The notes: generated by a model from the sequence alone, not told the origin. Counted from the stretch's first letter, positions 22,471 through 34,911 are shown. The stretch is DNA of 64,000 nt from Craterostigma plantagineum (GCA_027422505.1 JAPQWV010000124.1:620001-684000); one strand, 5' to 3'. Program-made: numbers and translations.

Positions 22471-23509
22471 TCATTCCACTGCATACTCATCGTCGTCGTC
22501 CTCGGGCGAAACAACGGTGAGCAACGAATACTTAACCTTGAGCGAAATCCGCCCCTTCTCAACCACAAGCCTCGCCCCAGAAACAACCCAGTAACCCGGC
22601 GGGTCCTGGGGCCCGCGGGTCATCTCCGCAGTATCCACGAACCTCAGCACCTTCGACGCCTGGGTCGGGGCGGGCGGCCCGCCCGGGTAAACCGCCGAGT
22701 TCACATTCACATCGCAAGGCTGAGGAGGCGGTTTCTGGACGGCGGCGGCGGTGAAGTGTTGGCTTATCAGAGTCGATATGAGCCCCGACTTTCTTCCCAG
22801 ACCGTGGGACCCGCCGTCCCACTCGGGCGATTTGAACAGAATCGCACCCACGGCGGTCGAGAAGCGTAGCCTGAGAAAAAGTACCTTTTTGAAACCGTAG
22901 TCGCCGACTTGCAGCTGTGCGCCCGTGACTATGGAGAGTTCTTCCTCGGACTCGACTGGGGCAGTGCAGACGTGGGAGAAGTTCTTCCACTGCACTTTTT
23001 CGTAGTAACGTCGATCGTAAGATTCTTGGCGGTTGTTTGAATTATTACCTTTCGGGCCGTCGTCCTCGAGTTGGAGGATGGAGGGAAGGGAGGAGAGGTG
23101 CTGTAGGTGGACGGCCAGGCGATTGCTTCTTCTTCCCTCGAGGTGAAGCCTCATGCCTGTCACGGGCCTCTTCCCTACGTCGACCTGAATGGAGACCGAA
23201 ATTTTTTAATACGAATCTTCTTTTATTTATGGGGTTCATGACTCGAAGTTCGTTTTAAGAGAGGAGGGCTTTACCGCGGAGGTATTGACAAACAGTTTTG
23301 GACCAAGAAAACTGAACTGTAAGGAGGCGTTGCCTTGCTGTTTTCGTTGAGGACCAAGAGGAAGGTCGCAGAATACGGGTGCCCACTGCCTAGGGAGCTG
23401 AAACTCGAGAAATTGATGAAGCTCGTCGATTGGCGGTTTGTCTGCAGTGGAGAAAACCATGAGTTAATAACACAAGCGCATAAGTTCAGAAAATGTGATG
23501 ATGTTGGTA

Positions 23510-23555
<46 letters not shown>

Positions 23556-25473
23556 GTTTCCACTCACAGCGCAGATAGAGATTAATGGCATGACTCAAAT
23601 AGCCACATCCAGGAACGCCACTTAGTAGAGAGGTTATGGGGATAAAGGACATGGAGATAACATCGGGCTCTGACTGAACTGTTTGTAGCCATTCGTTGTG
23701 TGTCAAACTCCTGCCATCACTTCCGCCCCGTCTCTTACAAATGCTAGCAATATCCTGTTACAAAAAGAAACGAATAGAAATATAAGACAAGGGGCATGAG
23801 AAGCACCTTATAGTGGGATCATGGTTGAGCTGAGCAAACCAAATGGCTTACATCTTTGTGTGAATACGAACTTCCTGTGCCTGTATCAGCAAATCTAAGC
23901 TGGCGTGCCTCCCTGTGGACCTGAAGCAGAAGTAAAAAATAAGATATTTGGGACCAAGTTATAAAACTATGCACCAGTTATTAAATAATTCAAAGAAATA
24001 CGAAACCTTCTCATTCGGATACTGCTGTTTGCCATCCAATTCATTAAGTCCATTTGCATCCAAAAACCTTTTATCCGCCGAAATTTTTAATCTTTTCTGC
24101 ACCTCCGTAGGATCCAGAGAGGAAGAATGCTGTTGCTTCATGTAAATCACATCCTTTCCACCCATCTTAACTCCAACGATTATATGAGTACCGAATTTAT
24201 TTATGAACCTGAAAAACATTTTTCAGTCATCACTTAACCCAAATCAGGCCAATTGCTTAAACTTTCCGAATCAATGGTCATTCATGACGGACAATTTTAG
24301 AAGGAAGTAATAATCGAGATCAGTAATAATGAGATTATATGAACCCGGTAATTTCAGTTATCATATATCGAACTGATGTGAGATTAAGAATATAATTTAG
24401 AAAAGGTAAACCATATGAAACTTGACTTAAACATCATGGCTAAGCTACAGCGCATACATTCCAGCATTATCTATTGCTAGTGCACAAACAAAATATATAT
24501 CATTCAACTGTTGACTCATCCTGTGAGTTGTGTCTATGTACTGCTTATAAAAGACAAAAATGGTCTGGAATGTTGGTCCTCGTCGCCTACCAGCTTCATC
24601 CTTCTCAAAATGGAAAATTTCAATCAACTACGTCAAAAGTGGAACATGGCCTTTTTTTAAACAAAAATTCTTTAAAGCATGAGAAAGCTCTAGAATAGTT
24701 TTGCTCGACTCAGTCAAGTTTTTCTCAAACCAGCTTGTTACAACCAAGTCATACCTTGCCAATGCTGCAGGTTCCCATGTTGATGGAACTTCTTTCTTGA
24801 CGTGATCTTGGAGCACCATCTGAGACTTTTCAAGTGCTACCGTATATAATGTAATAAACATTCCATCAAAAGCAAGTGCCTTGGTGTAAGCTGCATCTTT
24901 CTGCCAGCACCCCGAAAATTCAAACATTGCATTGAAGAGCCCCGAAGGAATTTTTCCAGATAATGATAGCTCCTGGTTCATTTGTTCCGACATCTGCAAG
25001 TTTACACGGAACTATTCGTTAGAAGACATCTAAAATTAAATATGAAAAGGTCACAAAATGAACGCAAGTTACCATAAACAAGAAAACAGTAAAATGCATT
25101 GAACCACGAGAGAAGCATATAAATCCAAATCGAGTGATAATAGCGCCAATTCATTAACACACATTCAAAGAGAAAACTATTTGACTTAAAGCAGTCAAGC
25201 GAATTTCAAAAGAGATTAAACCTGCTGGAACGTCAGCACATCAGATCGAAAGCGCGTCCGCTCTCCTTTATCGCACTTGATGGACTTTGGCACATTAGGA
25301 ATCGAAACTCCACCTGGCAGAACAATTTCCCGACCCTGATGCTCATCGATGCTGATCAAACGCGTGTCACCTTTACAATACTTGAGTCTTACATCTAATG
25401 AGATGTCATATCCACGACCAATCGAACTAATTGCCACATTTGCAGCTTCACCAGCAGGAAGTCTAAGAGCCAT
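22471..25473 (-). CDS. MACPF domain-containing protein (NSL1/CAD1 family)
   Basis: Plant MACPF proteins such as NSL1 and CAD1 restrain salicylic-acid-dependent cell death and defence. Seven coding exons: 25473-25222, 24993-24755, 24208-24007, 23920-23852, 23754-23568, 23441-23275, 23184-22471; 609 residues with intact frame. The N-terminus is MALRLPAGEAANVAISSIGR. The MACPF signature is FGTHIIVGVKMGG, encoded in exon 3. The PGCGYLSHAINLYLRY segment and FLEFQLPRQWAPVF follow, then a C-terminal region with TGMRLHLEGRRSNRLAVHLQ. A poly-acidic EDDDDEYAVE ends the protein. It looks closest to the At4g24290/At1g14780 subgroup. There is no signal peptide. A leader intron probably extends upstream toward 25930-26000. 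Confidence 0.92.
23511..23553. repeat. (GAT)n microsatellite
   Basis: About 14 uninterrupted TGA/GAT units inside an intron of the MACPF gene, 15 bp from a splice donor. Confidence 0.92.
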
Positions 25474-26790
25474 CTTTCAGAAACTCTCTCTTTCTCTAAT
25501 TTTCTCAATTCCAAACAACTTTTCCTTTAGTAACTGCATAACCAAAAAAAACACCAAACCTCAAATTCTCGTTACAGCTGTATACTAAAAAAAATCTCCA
25601 ACCAAGCAATTCAGCTCACTACAAGAGAAGATTGAGCAAACATCCAATTGTTCAAGCTCTAAGCTCGAAATCAAAGATTTCAAGAATCGACCTCCCTAGT
25701 CAGCTTGACCTTAAAATTGAACAAAATACTCTATCAGCCGTCATATATCAGAGAATTAAGCATGATGTTTGAACTATGGTGAGCTGACACGAGTTCCTGA
25801 ACAACTCGTACGCTTTCGCAGTTTTCAACAATCAAATTCCGACTCCGACGATATCTAAATCATACACAAAAACCCTCATAATTCGCCAGCTCACCAAAAA
25901 AAAACCTTAAAAGTGCGCGGTACTTACGTAGCATTTGTGGAACTGAAACCCTAGCTCTCAGATTTTGAAGCTCGACGTAAGCTCAGATCTTGAGATATCT
26001 GCAATCTATGTCGTTTATTACTTGAAATTTGATTGCTCAAAATAGAACCGTGTAAAGTATAGCTCTAAATCGAGGCTGACAATTGCACTTGCGAAGGCGA
26101 TTGAATGTATTTAGGAAATAATTTTAGAAATAATTAGCGATGATAGAGACTGGAGTGGATGTAGCAAATGTTGGTGGTATTGGTAAACTTGAGAAATGGA
26201 GGTCAAAGGTCAACTTTACAATCATATCAATAAGTGGTAAGTTGATTAATGGAGTTAAATGTTAAAATTCAAACCACTCAATTATTTCTTCCTTTTTTTT
26301 TTACCTAGTTTGAATCAAATCGAAACCTTTGTCGTCAATTATATTATACCAATGCATTTCTCCCCACAATTTTTGCGTGTTGAAATATTTAATGTTATTT
26401 TTACTTTTGAGATTTATAATAGTTCAGTAGATAAAATATAATATATAAATATATAAAAGGAACAATGTAGGTGTATAAGTACAATAACTAAAAAGTTTAG
26501 AAGTGATATGATAATTGTTTAATTAATAGAACTATAGATTGAGGAATTAAATTGTAAATAACTTGACAAACATGACAATTGCAAATATATCAAGTTATTT
26601 TATATTTTTATATTAGTAATTAAGTTATTTAAATAATAAAATTTAAAATATGGACAAAATTGTAATAAACTAAATAATAGTAAAATTGTAAAAAAAAACT
26701 ATCTATTGGACAATTAATATAATACATAATAGATTATGTCGATCTTACCAACAAACAAACAAGGTAATTGATTAGCTTACATACTAATTA
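25474..26790. other. MACPF gene leader and intergenic region
   Basis: The first few hundred bases upstream of the MACPF ATG look like leader exon and leader intron on the minus strand. The rest to 26790 is AT-rich. A possible Helitron relic in reverse orientation lies around 26420-26740, but its ends were not resolved. No other gene was seen. Confidence 0.4.
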
Positions 26791-27184
26791 TTAATTAGTA
26801 GTGCAAAAGCATATGCCCTTGCGACAAATGGGAACATGGCAATCTTTCAAAGTTTTTGCACAAATGCTCAGTTCTGTTTCATTGCAAGGCGACTTAAAAC
26901 TGTTCTTACAGTAGCACTTGCCGTCATAACACACCTTCCCCGGGGGATAAACGGCCGGGCAAAAAATTCTAATATGATCGCAATCTTCGTCGTTCTTGCA
27001 TTCAAAGGCGAACGTCGATGACCTGCAAGAAACTGCCACAAAAATATTCAGGAATTATAATTAGTTCATTTACGTATATATTATATTTTGTTACATGCAT
27101 GTGTATACATATTATGGTATAATAATACTGACCAAGAAAGATGGCCATGAAGATTAGAGCTGCTGATGATCTGAGGAAAGCCAT
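26791..27184 (-). CDS. Small secreted cysteine-rich protein with two six-cysteine modules
   Basis: Two exons, 27184-27133 and 27032-26791, encode 97 residues. The signal peptide MAFLRSSAALIFMAIFL is interrupted by a phase-1 intron, then VSCRSSTF leads into the mature region. Two similar modules follow. Module 1 is C-x5-C-x6-C-x9-C-x4-C-x-C, starting at ECKNDEDC. Module 2 is C-x7-C-x6-C-x4-C-x4-C-x-C, starting at PCNETELSIC. One extra Cys lies just after the signal peptide. The spacing resembles nodule-specific cysteine-rich and defensin-like peptides. An internal module duplication is the simplest reading. Target and function are unknown. Confidence 0.7.
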
Positions 27185-27283
27185 TTAGGGTTTGTTTGTG
27201 TGTTGAGTGAGAGTGTATTAGGAGAAGGAAACGAGCTTATTTGTTTGTTTGTGTTTTATGATTTGGACAATTTGTGCGTGTAT

Positions 27284-27293
27284 GTATATATAG
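27284..27293 (-). promoter_or_regulatory. Probable TATA box of the two-module cysteine-rich gene
   Basis: On the gene strand CTATATATAC lies about 100 bp upstream of the ATG, followed by a leader without intervening ATG. Confidence 0.55.
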
Positions 27294-27449
27294 TGAAGAG
27301 GGGTTGGTGGCTTGCGTGTAAAAGATTTGTTATTACAGTAATTGGCAAAGGATTCATGTAATAATAATAATTGGTTTTAGATAAATAAAAAAAGGAAATT
27401 TTCTTTTGGAAAAAGGTTGATTTCAGTGGGACTTCCAGTAGATAATACT

Positions 27450-27705
27450 CCCTCGTTTTTTTTAATAAAAGTCGCTTTAGATTTTTTTTAATTTTTAAAA
27501 AGAGTTATTTGACTTTTTCCAATAAAAAAATTAAAAAATTTCCAATTTTAACCTTCCATTATATAAAAGAACAAAATCTTAGCCAAACATTATTAAAAGC
27601 ATGATCAAACAATTAATAAGGCTATACTATATCATGTATTTTCATTCATTTCTTAATATAGGTGTGCATGTTCCTTAAACGACCTGTTTTTTAGGAAGAG
27701 AGTAA
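27450..27705. mobile_element. Degenerate Stowaway-like MITE
   Basis: The left end TACTCCCTCGTTTTTTTTAA and right end CTGTTTTTTAGGAAGAGAGTA form a weak inverted pair with TA outside. Interior AAAGTCGCTTTAGATTTTTT resembles the intact element at 21732-21965. Confidence 0.5.
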
Positions 27706-28216
27706 GTATAGTCTGTCAGCAGATTATATATTTGGAATAATGTGATTAATTTTATGGAATATTTTAACATAATATAGAAGTCATTATGTAATACATTTGA
27801 AAACATGATCACCTCTTTTTTTCTGCCCATTTTTTCTGGGGGTATTCTAAGCTTATTTTTTTCTTTGTTGGATTTCAATTAGCGGATAATTCATGCATTT
27901 GCATGCTGGCTCATCTTTTTGATCAGCTGAGATCTTAAATTATGTCATAACGTTTAATTTATAACACGTATAAAGAAGTCGTGTATGCTGCACTATGATG
28001 CGTAAAATTTTCTTACTTGATATCAATTTTGGATGGTAGTTGGATCAATTGGATATGTATATATTAAAGGAGTAGTTTTGTGAACACCCCCATTTCCCAA
28101 ATAAATCACACAGTACTAAATAGATACCACCTCGAAGTGATTTGAGATTGAGAATAAAATTCTTTAAATAAACGATTGCAAATGCTAAATAAACAACGAT
28201 TTCTTGTGGAAAGAAA

Positions 28217-28296
28217 TTTCTTCTTATGTGTAATGTTAAAAGTAATTTGAATTTGGAAAGAATAAGTGCTACATCACATTACACATAAGAAGAACG
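28217..28296. repeat. Short inverted repeat (hairpin)
   Basis: TTCTTCTTATGTGTAATGT and its complement ACATTACACATAAGAAGAA are separated by about 40 bases. This could be a very small MITE or a foldback relic. Confidence 0.7.
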
Positions 28297-28934
28297 TCGT
28301 CCACGGAATTAATAACAGAAGCCACGTTTTGATGTGTTTTATTTATAGAAGCTGTAAAACATTTTATGAGCAATCCGAGACGATAATAATACAAAGGTAA
28401 TCGAAAATAAATATTCGTGTCGTTTGTGAATATAATAGTAGTTTTGCCGGTGAAACGCTACAAAATTTGGATTACGTATCAGAAGTTTTCTCATCGATAT
28501 CCTCATTACCGACGTGTGTGGGCTACAAAATTCATACACCACATAATAAAATATAATATATAGAGCTACGTTGGTAATGTTATATCCTGATAACCTATTC
28601 TATTTAGCATAAAAATTATAAGAAAATTTAAAGATAAAACACCCCATTACATTTAATTAGTTTTACTTAATTTATATTATCTTTTATTTAAATTTCAATT
28701 ATTAAATTTCTATTCAATAATTGAATTAAAGAAATTAATATTATATGTTTAGATAGTATTGCTGAATGTCTAAGAGTACTAGTTAATGTTATAATTCATT
28801 GGAACACACAAATGAGCGGCAATAAATTTATGTACGCGACAAAAAATTTTAGTAATTCAAATTTCGTGTTTTAACGTCTGCGTAGTTCTAATATATATGG
28901 AGACAATAGTGCATCGATCGACCTACATACAATT

Positions 28935-29195
28935 ATCAGGAAAAAGACAGTTTAACAACTTTAGGTTAATTAGTTATTATTTATTAATCGAAGAAACGTC
29001 ATTTTACAATATTGTAGCAATGTCAAAATTCACTTCCGACCCATGCATAGCCACCAAAAAAGTACAGATAAAAGACAGTTTAAAACTTTAGGTTAATTAA
29101 TTAATTAATTGAAGATCCGTCATTTTACAATAATGTAGCAATGTCAAAATTTACTTCCGATCCATGATGCATAGCCACAAAAAATAGTACAAGTA
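28935..29195. repeat. Two-copy tandem duplication of about 130 bp
   Basis: Both copies contain AAAGACAGTTTAA, TTTAGGTTAATTA, GTCATTTTACAATA, TGTAGCAATGTCAAAATT and CATGCATAGCCAC or ATGCATAGCCAC in the same order. Confidence 0.85.
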
Positions 29196-30174
29196 AGAGT
29201 TTTACAATTAGAAGCTAATTAATACGGCCGCAAATATACTACAACTTTCTGGCATATTCCCTTAATTCATATAGATTGTCCAAAATTACAAAAATCACCC
29301 TGATATAGTTTAGTTGGTGGGAAAAATATTTGTAATTTAGTATCCGTTAGATATTTTTTTATATGTAGGTATCTAATAAAATAAATTTTTTGTTAAAATA
29401 TTTGTAATTTAGTATCCGTCAGATATGTTTTTTATATGTAGGTATTAACAGCGACGCCGCCGGCGCCTTTATGAGTGACACTGTTCCATTTGGCTAAACG
29501 CGTTTTCTCTTCTTCAGATGCTCCTTTGTTCATTTCATTCTCAGACACGAGCAGTTCTTGATCATCAATCTGCTTTGTTCCCTTCACTTCTGATCCTTGC
29601 TTTAACATCATGAGACACCTTGAAACTCTCTGCATTCTTTTAAAACTCTTAAATTTTGCCGCCCCAATTAAAATAGGATACCCATCCCATTAGTTATATC
29701 ATATCGAATTCTTTCCTCTAAATACAAAATATTTTATGTCTCTCTATATAAGATCGTGGCATGAGTACACGTGGCACCGCGTCTTGCATAGTGAAAACTG
29801 AAATGCCAATTTTCTCATCTTGTCAAGTCAAATATTCTGTCGGTGGAGGATAGCCATAGCTCAATTCAATTTTATACAACTAACCTTTGTAGTCATCAAT
29901 CATAGTTTAGGAATCACTTTCGATCCAACTTTCTAGATCTGCAAAACTGGGATTTAAAAATAATATGTTTATGAACACAATCAATGTTGAAATTATTAAG
30001 CTCTTATGTTTCAGCTAAATCGATTTTCTAATTTTTTTCATTTCCTGCATAAAATAAACTTGACATTATCGTGTTTCGTTATGCGTCGTTCTCCTCCACT
30101 AACTTGGCTTCTTTCTCCCTTTCATTTCACGAACTGTATCTGCGCATTATTTATTTTATCTGTATCAGAGAGAC

Positions 30175-30205
<31 letters not shown>

Positions 30206-30469
30206 ATTGGGCAACAAAAACAAGAAGCAAATCAACAAAGGACGACGGTAAGTATAAAGAAAGATTATTGTTTTGTGTTTCCAAGGAGAACATCTCCGCT
30301 CCGGCATTTGCAAAGAATGTGTTTGTCAGCTACTTGCAAAGGGAATAAATACTTAATTTTTTCATAATTTTTCCAATTGCTGATTCGATTAGCGTAATAA
30401 CTTCAGCTTCGAAACGATCAGATTCTTATTTTCGGGTCGGGTCGGTCTCTATTCGGTTCCTCAGATCAG

Positions 30470-32819
30470 ATGCCGGAAAAAGCTTCTGCAAACTTGGTAT
30501 GGCTTCAGAAGACGAACTCCATTGTTCATCACTGGTTAATGATTACGGCGGTGGGGACATTCCTCGGAATATTGTTCGTATGGAATATCAGTGGATTGAA
30601 TCTCAACCCTTTTCACAACAACGACAACTTGTCAGCAATGGCGAACCTTAACCCTTTTCACAAAACCTAAAAACCTTGGCCAGAAAACATGGCGCCGCCG
30701 GCGCCGGCGACCTCATGTTCTTACAGCTCGGCTCCGTCCCGGCGCTGGTCGTCTCCTCCGCCGACGCAGCTCGAGAAATCTTCAGACACCACGACATAGC
30801 ATTCTCCGGCCGACCCACCTCGCCGTCTTTGGGAAAACTGACGTACGGCAACCAAACCCCCTCGGCGGCGCCGTACGGCGACTATTGGAGAGAGGTAAGA
30901 AAGATCCTCGTCGTAGAGCTTATGACTGCAAAAAGGGTTCAGTCATTCGCAAAAGCTCGAGCTCAAAAGGTGGGAATGATGATCGACGCTATTGCACGCA
31001 GTTCCGAGAGTAATAAGCCAATAGATCTCAGTTCATTAGCTTTCTCCTTGTCTAACAACCTCGTTTGCCACGTGGCGCTGGGGTTGAAAGCTGGGGTTGA
31101 TGAAGAGAAAACCAGGAAATTTCAAGAACTGCTTCACGTTATACAGAGTTTTATCGGCGAAGCTAGTATAGGTGATTATTTTCCATGGTTGGCTTGGGTT
31201 GGAAAGATTAATGGTAGGGATCGAAAGTTGGAGAAGAGCTTTTCGGACATGGACGAGTTCTTCGATGCTGTAATAAAAGAACACGTGGATCGTCGTCGTA
31301 ATAATAATGGATGTAAGTCGTCTGAAGAAGAAGAAGAAGATGATGATGAACATGAAGACATCGTTGACGTGTTGCTGAGAATTTCGGAAGATCCTAAGCA
31401 GAGGATAGCTCTCACGGCTGAGCAAATGAAGGGTGTTCTTGCGGTATGTAGTAAATTTAATTCTACTCCTAGAACTTTCGAAAGTTCACCTTAAAATTCT
31501 GTTATTTATCCCCCATTCGAATTAGCCCTATAAATGAAATTTGTTTTACATTAACTTATTCATGTTCAAAACTAGTTCAATATTTTTACACCGTCTATCG
31601 TTAGTATTCTTGTGCTGGAAATAAAAAATCATTAGTATTCTTGCACATGCATGTGCTATTATATATAAAAATATAATATTAAATTTATTTTAATTTAAAA
31701 CAGTTAATTGGAATTATAATTAATTATATATATAGATATATATAAATAAATTATACAATTAAAGGTAAATGAATTAACTAAAAATAGCAATTAACTAGAA
31801 ATAGCAACTAAAAGATAGTTGGTAGTTCTTTATGTGTACGTTTGATTAGTGGGTACTGTCTAGTGGGTGTTGAGTTTAATTTATATTATTATTATTGAGA
31901 AATTTTAAACTCCAACTCAATTTTGAATTTGAACGGTTTGTATCCAACCCTGACATTTTATATAATAGTAAAGATAAGTACATATAAATCTTACAATTGC
32001 TCACCTTTGCTAAAGCCCCTTTTCGGGACACTTATCATGTGCCACTTTTAATATCTCGACCAGTTTTTTGCCAACAAGAAAAATACGATTGCTTCCATAA
32101 GAACGTTAATTATACAAATTCGACTATTTATTATTAATCATCGAAGAAATTACAAAAATGACTATTCATTCATAATTTTACAGGACGTTTTCGTGGCGGG
32201 CACAGACACCTCGGCTGCAACGATCGTCTGGACAATGTCGGAACTCATGCGAAACCCCAAAATCAGACAGAAAGCTCATCACGAGCTCAGACAGCTAACA
32301 ACTCCTCCTTTCCGAGGACCAATGATCGAAGAGAAAGACCTCTCCAAGCTCACATACCTCAAGAAAGTCATCAAAGAATCGTTCAGACTGCACCCGCCTG
32401 CCCCGCTATTGGTCCCCCGAGAAACTACCGAGAAATGCACGCTAACCCTAAACGACGGGCAAATTTACGAAATACCGGAGAAAACGAGGGTCATATTCAA
32501 CGCCTCGGCGATACAGACCGACGAGAGGCGCTACGCATCTCCCGAAGAGTTTCGTCCCGAGAGGTTCGAAGACGACGATGGGATCGATTACAGGGGGCAG
32601 AGCTTCGAGCTTATGCCCTTTGGGTCGGGGAGGAGGATATGCCCCGGGATTAACTTCGCCGTGCCGCTCATAGAGTTGGCATTGGCGAACCTTTTGTACA
32701 GCTTCGACTGGGAATTTGATACGAAGGGCGGCGAAGAGAGTCTCGACATGGAGGAGGCTATGGGGATTACTATGCACAAGAAAAAGCCTCTCATCTTGAT
32801 GGCTTCAAGAGTACATTGA
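30470..32819 (+). CDS. Cytochrome P450, CYP71-clan type, N-terminus unusual and frameshifted
   Basis: CYP71-clan enzymes are ER-anchored monooxygenases of specialised metabolism; the substrate cannot be inferred. The body is encoded by exon 1 (to 31443) and exon 2 (32184-32819). Landmarks are WREVRKI (helix C), AGTDTSAAT (helix I), KESFRLHPPAP (helix K ExxR), FRPERF and the haem loop PFGSGRRICPG. The haem Cys and ExxR are intact. The body frame meets a stop upstream. The ATG at 30470 opens a second frame with a membrane anchor (HWLMITAVGTFLGILFVWNI, residues 21-40). The frames join at NPFHKT-LARKHG if one C is missing at 30666-30667, and exon lengths then sum to 1611 (536 residues). The proline-rich PPGP hinge expected after the anchor is absent, and the NLNPFH phrase occurs twice. 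It could be a gene with an assembly error or a decaying copy. Confidence 0.82.
31628..31770 (-). mobile_element. Helitron-like relic in the P450 intron
   Basis: GCACATGCATGTGC palindrome followed by TATTAAATTTATTTTAATTTAAAA matches, in the same order, sequence at about 44305-44360. Both look like reverse-oriented Helitron 3' ends. The 5' limit is unclear. Confidence 0.4.
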
Positions 32820-32921
32820 ACTTGTATTGTTAGGAAGGGAAGGTTATATTAGTCAATGTATTTTATCTTCACCCAAACTTATATTAATGAGTTGATTAAT
32901 TTTCATTTAAAGTATATATAC

Positions 32922-33066
32922 TCTTATATAAAGAGAGTATGGTTGATAAAAGCTGTCAAATTGGTCTGTTAATTTGATAAATGATTACTTACATTTTACC
33001 CTTAATTGCTTCATTATAATTTATCTTTAATATTTTAATTTATTGCAAGTTTATCTTTTTGACTAG
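32922..33066 (+). mobile_element. Truncated Helitron-like unit
   Basis: TCTTATATAAAGAGAGTATG then TTGATAAAAGCTGTCAAATTGG and TTTATTGCAAGTTTATC resemble unit 3 at 15848-16083. The copy ends near GACTAGT at 33061-33067, earlier than the full units. Confidence 0.45.
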
Positions 33067-33559
33067 TGGTCATTAATCACTTACAACGAAGATAACATTA
33101 ATATTGAACTAAGTACTTTTTGATACTTTATGCTTGTCCTTAGAAATTCAAGTTAATCTTATAGATGAATATAAAATTAAAGAAAAAATAATGTCTAAGG
33201 ATGAAGTAAAATAGATAAAAAGAAAATATAATGTGATATGATAATTATTTAAGTAAATAAAAAATAGAGGGATTAAATTACATTTACACACAGTTTATAG
33301 CCCCGTATATACTTATAGAATAGATGTTTGCACAAGCTAAAGTTTAGCCCAATTTATAAAATTTCATGTCATTTTTATCGATGACACGTGTGAAGTTGTT
33401 CTACATTTTCTGCTTATTATCTAAGGAAAATTTGGCCTGATGAACACCGACTATGCTACGCTATGAGTTGTTAAATTGCGCTCAGGTAAATTCGCAGTAG
33501 CCCTAAAACAACCACCTTTTACTTTTAGAGCCCAACAACGTTCACAATTTACAAAATCA

Positions 33560-34048
33560 ATGGAAGCAGGCCGCGAATCGGAATCTCTCCTGGACCAAAT
33601 CAAGCTGCCGCGCCTCGAAGACGCCGGCCTAGAGGACTGCGCGCTGTCGCCGGAGTCAATCAGAGAAGCCTTCTTCAAAGCGGCGTCCGCCGTCGGATCG
33701 CTCGTGCCGCGATTCGCCGACGATCCGAAGGAAACGGAGGAACCACCCTCGGACGTTCTCGTGGGGATCGCCGAAGGCGTATCGGCTCCGTCGGAGGGCT
33801 GCGGCAACACCAAGGGCGTCCCTGAGTCGCCGGAGACGGAAGACGTTGCGGTAATCGGCGGCGGCGGAGAGGAGAGGTCCGACGAGGTGATTGGCGCGGG
33901 GAATCTGCCTGGGATTGGAGAGCAGCCGTGCGTGGACGGATTGGCTGGATTGGAAATTGGAGAAAAGGGAAAGGGTAATATTGGGAATTCTGAAAAGGAA
34001 GAAGGTGATGATGAGAAGCCCATCTTAGCCGAGGGATATGCTTTGTAA
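33560..34048 (+). CDS. Uncharacterised small acidic plant protein
   Basis: A single-exon gene of 162 residues with a clear ATG (MEAGRESESLLDQIKLPRLE). The N-terminal block LPRLEDAGLEDCALSPESIR followed by EAFFKAASAVGS is the recognisable conserved part; this block recurs in unnamed plant proteins I have seen. The rest is low-complexity and rich in Glu, Gly, Pro and Ser. There is no signal peptide or membrane segment. Codon use is GC-rich compared with the AT-rich flanks, as in the neighbouring RPS17 gene. Function unknown. Confidence 0.72.
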   Translation: MEAGRESESLLDQIKLPRLEDAGLEDCALSPESIREAFFKAASAVGSLVPRFADDPKETEEPPSDVLVGIAEGVSAPSEGCGNTKGVPESPETEDVAVIGGGGEERSDEVIGAGNLPGIGEQPCVDGLAGLEIGEKGKGNIGNSEKEEGDDEKPILAEGYAL

Positions 34049-34911
34049 GAGAAACGAAAATTCTTGGCTTTGGTGTATATGAATAAATATGGCTTTGTTT
34101 ATTTAACTCGTCTTCTTCCATGTGTTTGTTCATAGTGTTGTCTCAGATTTTGGGTTCTTCTGCTATGTTTTTTGGACGGTAACATGATTCGAACAGTTCT
34201 ATGATATATGTTTTAGCACATTGCTCGAATCTAAGACAAACATATTGATGTTGGTAGATCATATAATACTCGGTTCAAAATCGAATTTTGTGTTCTTCCT
34301 AAGCTTGTCTATGGGGCAGGGGTTCCTCGTGCGATTACAAAATCAGTTCTTTTAACATGGAATATCCGGTAAGAGACTATTCTGGTGAAGAGACTAGATT
34401 TTCACGGGGCTTCAAATTTACCCGAACACAATAGTCATTGGATAACACCTCATAAGAAGACTATTCAAGAATTTGTAGGAGTGTAGATTCGATCTCACGA
34501 TCTAACCCACAAATCTTTACAGCCTCCACCTTGGCACTAGTCTAAGGGCTCCTTGGTATAGATAAAATCAATTGGGATGCTAATTTTCATCTTTCTCTCT
34601 CATGGGTATGGGAATTGGAATTTTCTTCGTTTTTACGTTGAAAGAATAACGAGGTTTAAATTTGATTCAGACTGAACTAAATCGGAGATGATTATGATTA
34701 TGGGATATCATTTGAGCCTCAATGTTGGAGTTCAATAGCATTTGGGCTTATCACTCCACAAGTTGGGCCCAAATGAATTTTCCAATCTAAAGTTGTCATT
34801 AGATTCTTAACAACTTTATCCATAAACAGCACCAGCCAATCTTCATCCATCAAAACCCCATTCATTCACCCCCCTTCTCCAATCCAAGAACATTGACAAA
34901 GATCGGTGAAA
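34049..34911. other. Intergenic region between the acidic protein and RPS17
   Basis: 3' flank of the small acidic protein and promoter of RPS17. The direct leader of RPS17 (ATTCATTCACCCCCCTTCTC) immediately precedes its ATG. No other gene was seen. Confidence 0.4.

Larger units (their letters stand above)
27706..30469. other. Repeat-bearing intergenic region
   Basis: It contains a hairpin at 28217-28296, a two-copy tandem duplication at 28935-29195, a short direct repeat (ATATTTGTAATTTAGTATCC at about 29325 and 29396) and a (GA)n tract at 30178-30205. The open frame at 29432-29635 (-) has no recognisable domain or splice context. The last few hundred bases are probably the promoter and leader of the P450 gene. 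Confidence 0.45.

Noticed and set aside
22559..23239. Additional long frames overlapping the MACPF C-terminal exon
   Set aside because: GC-rich shadow frames of the real exon, with Arg/Pro-rich composition and no motif.
29432..29635. 67-residue minus-strand frame
   Set aside because: No recognisable domain, no convincing splice partners and repeat-derived flank at its end.
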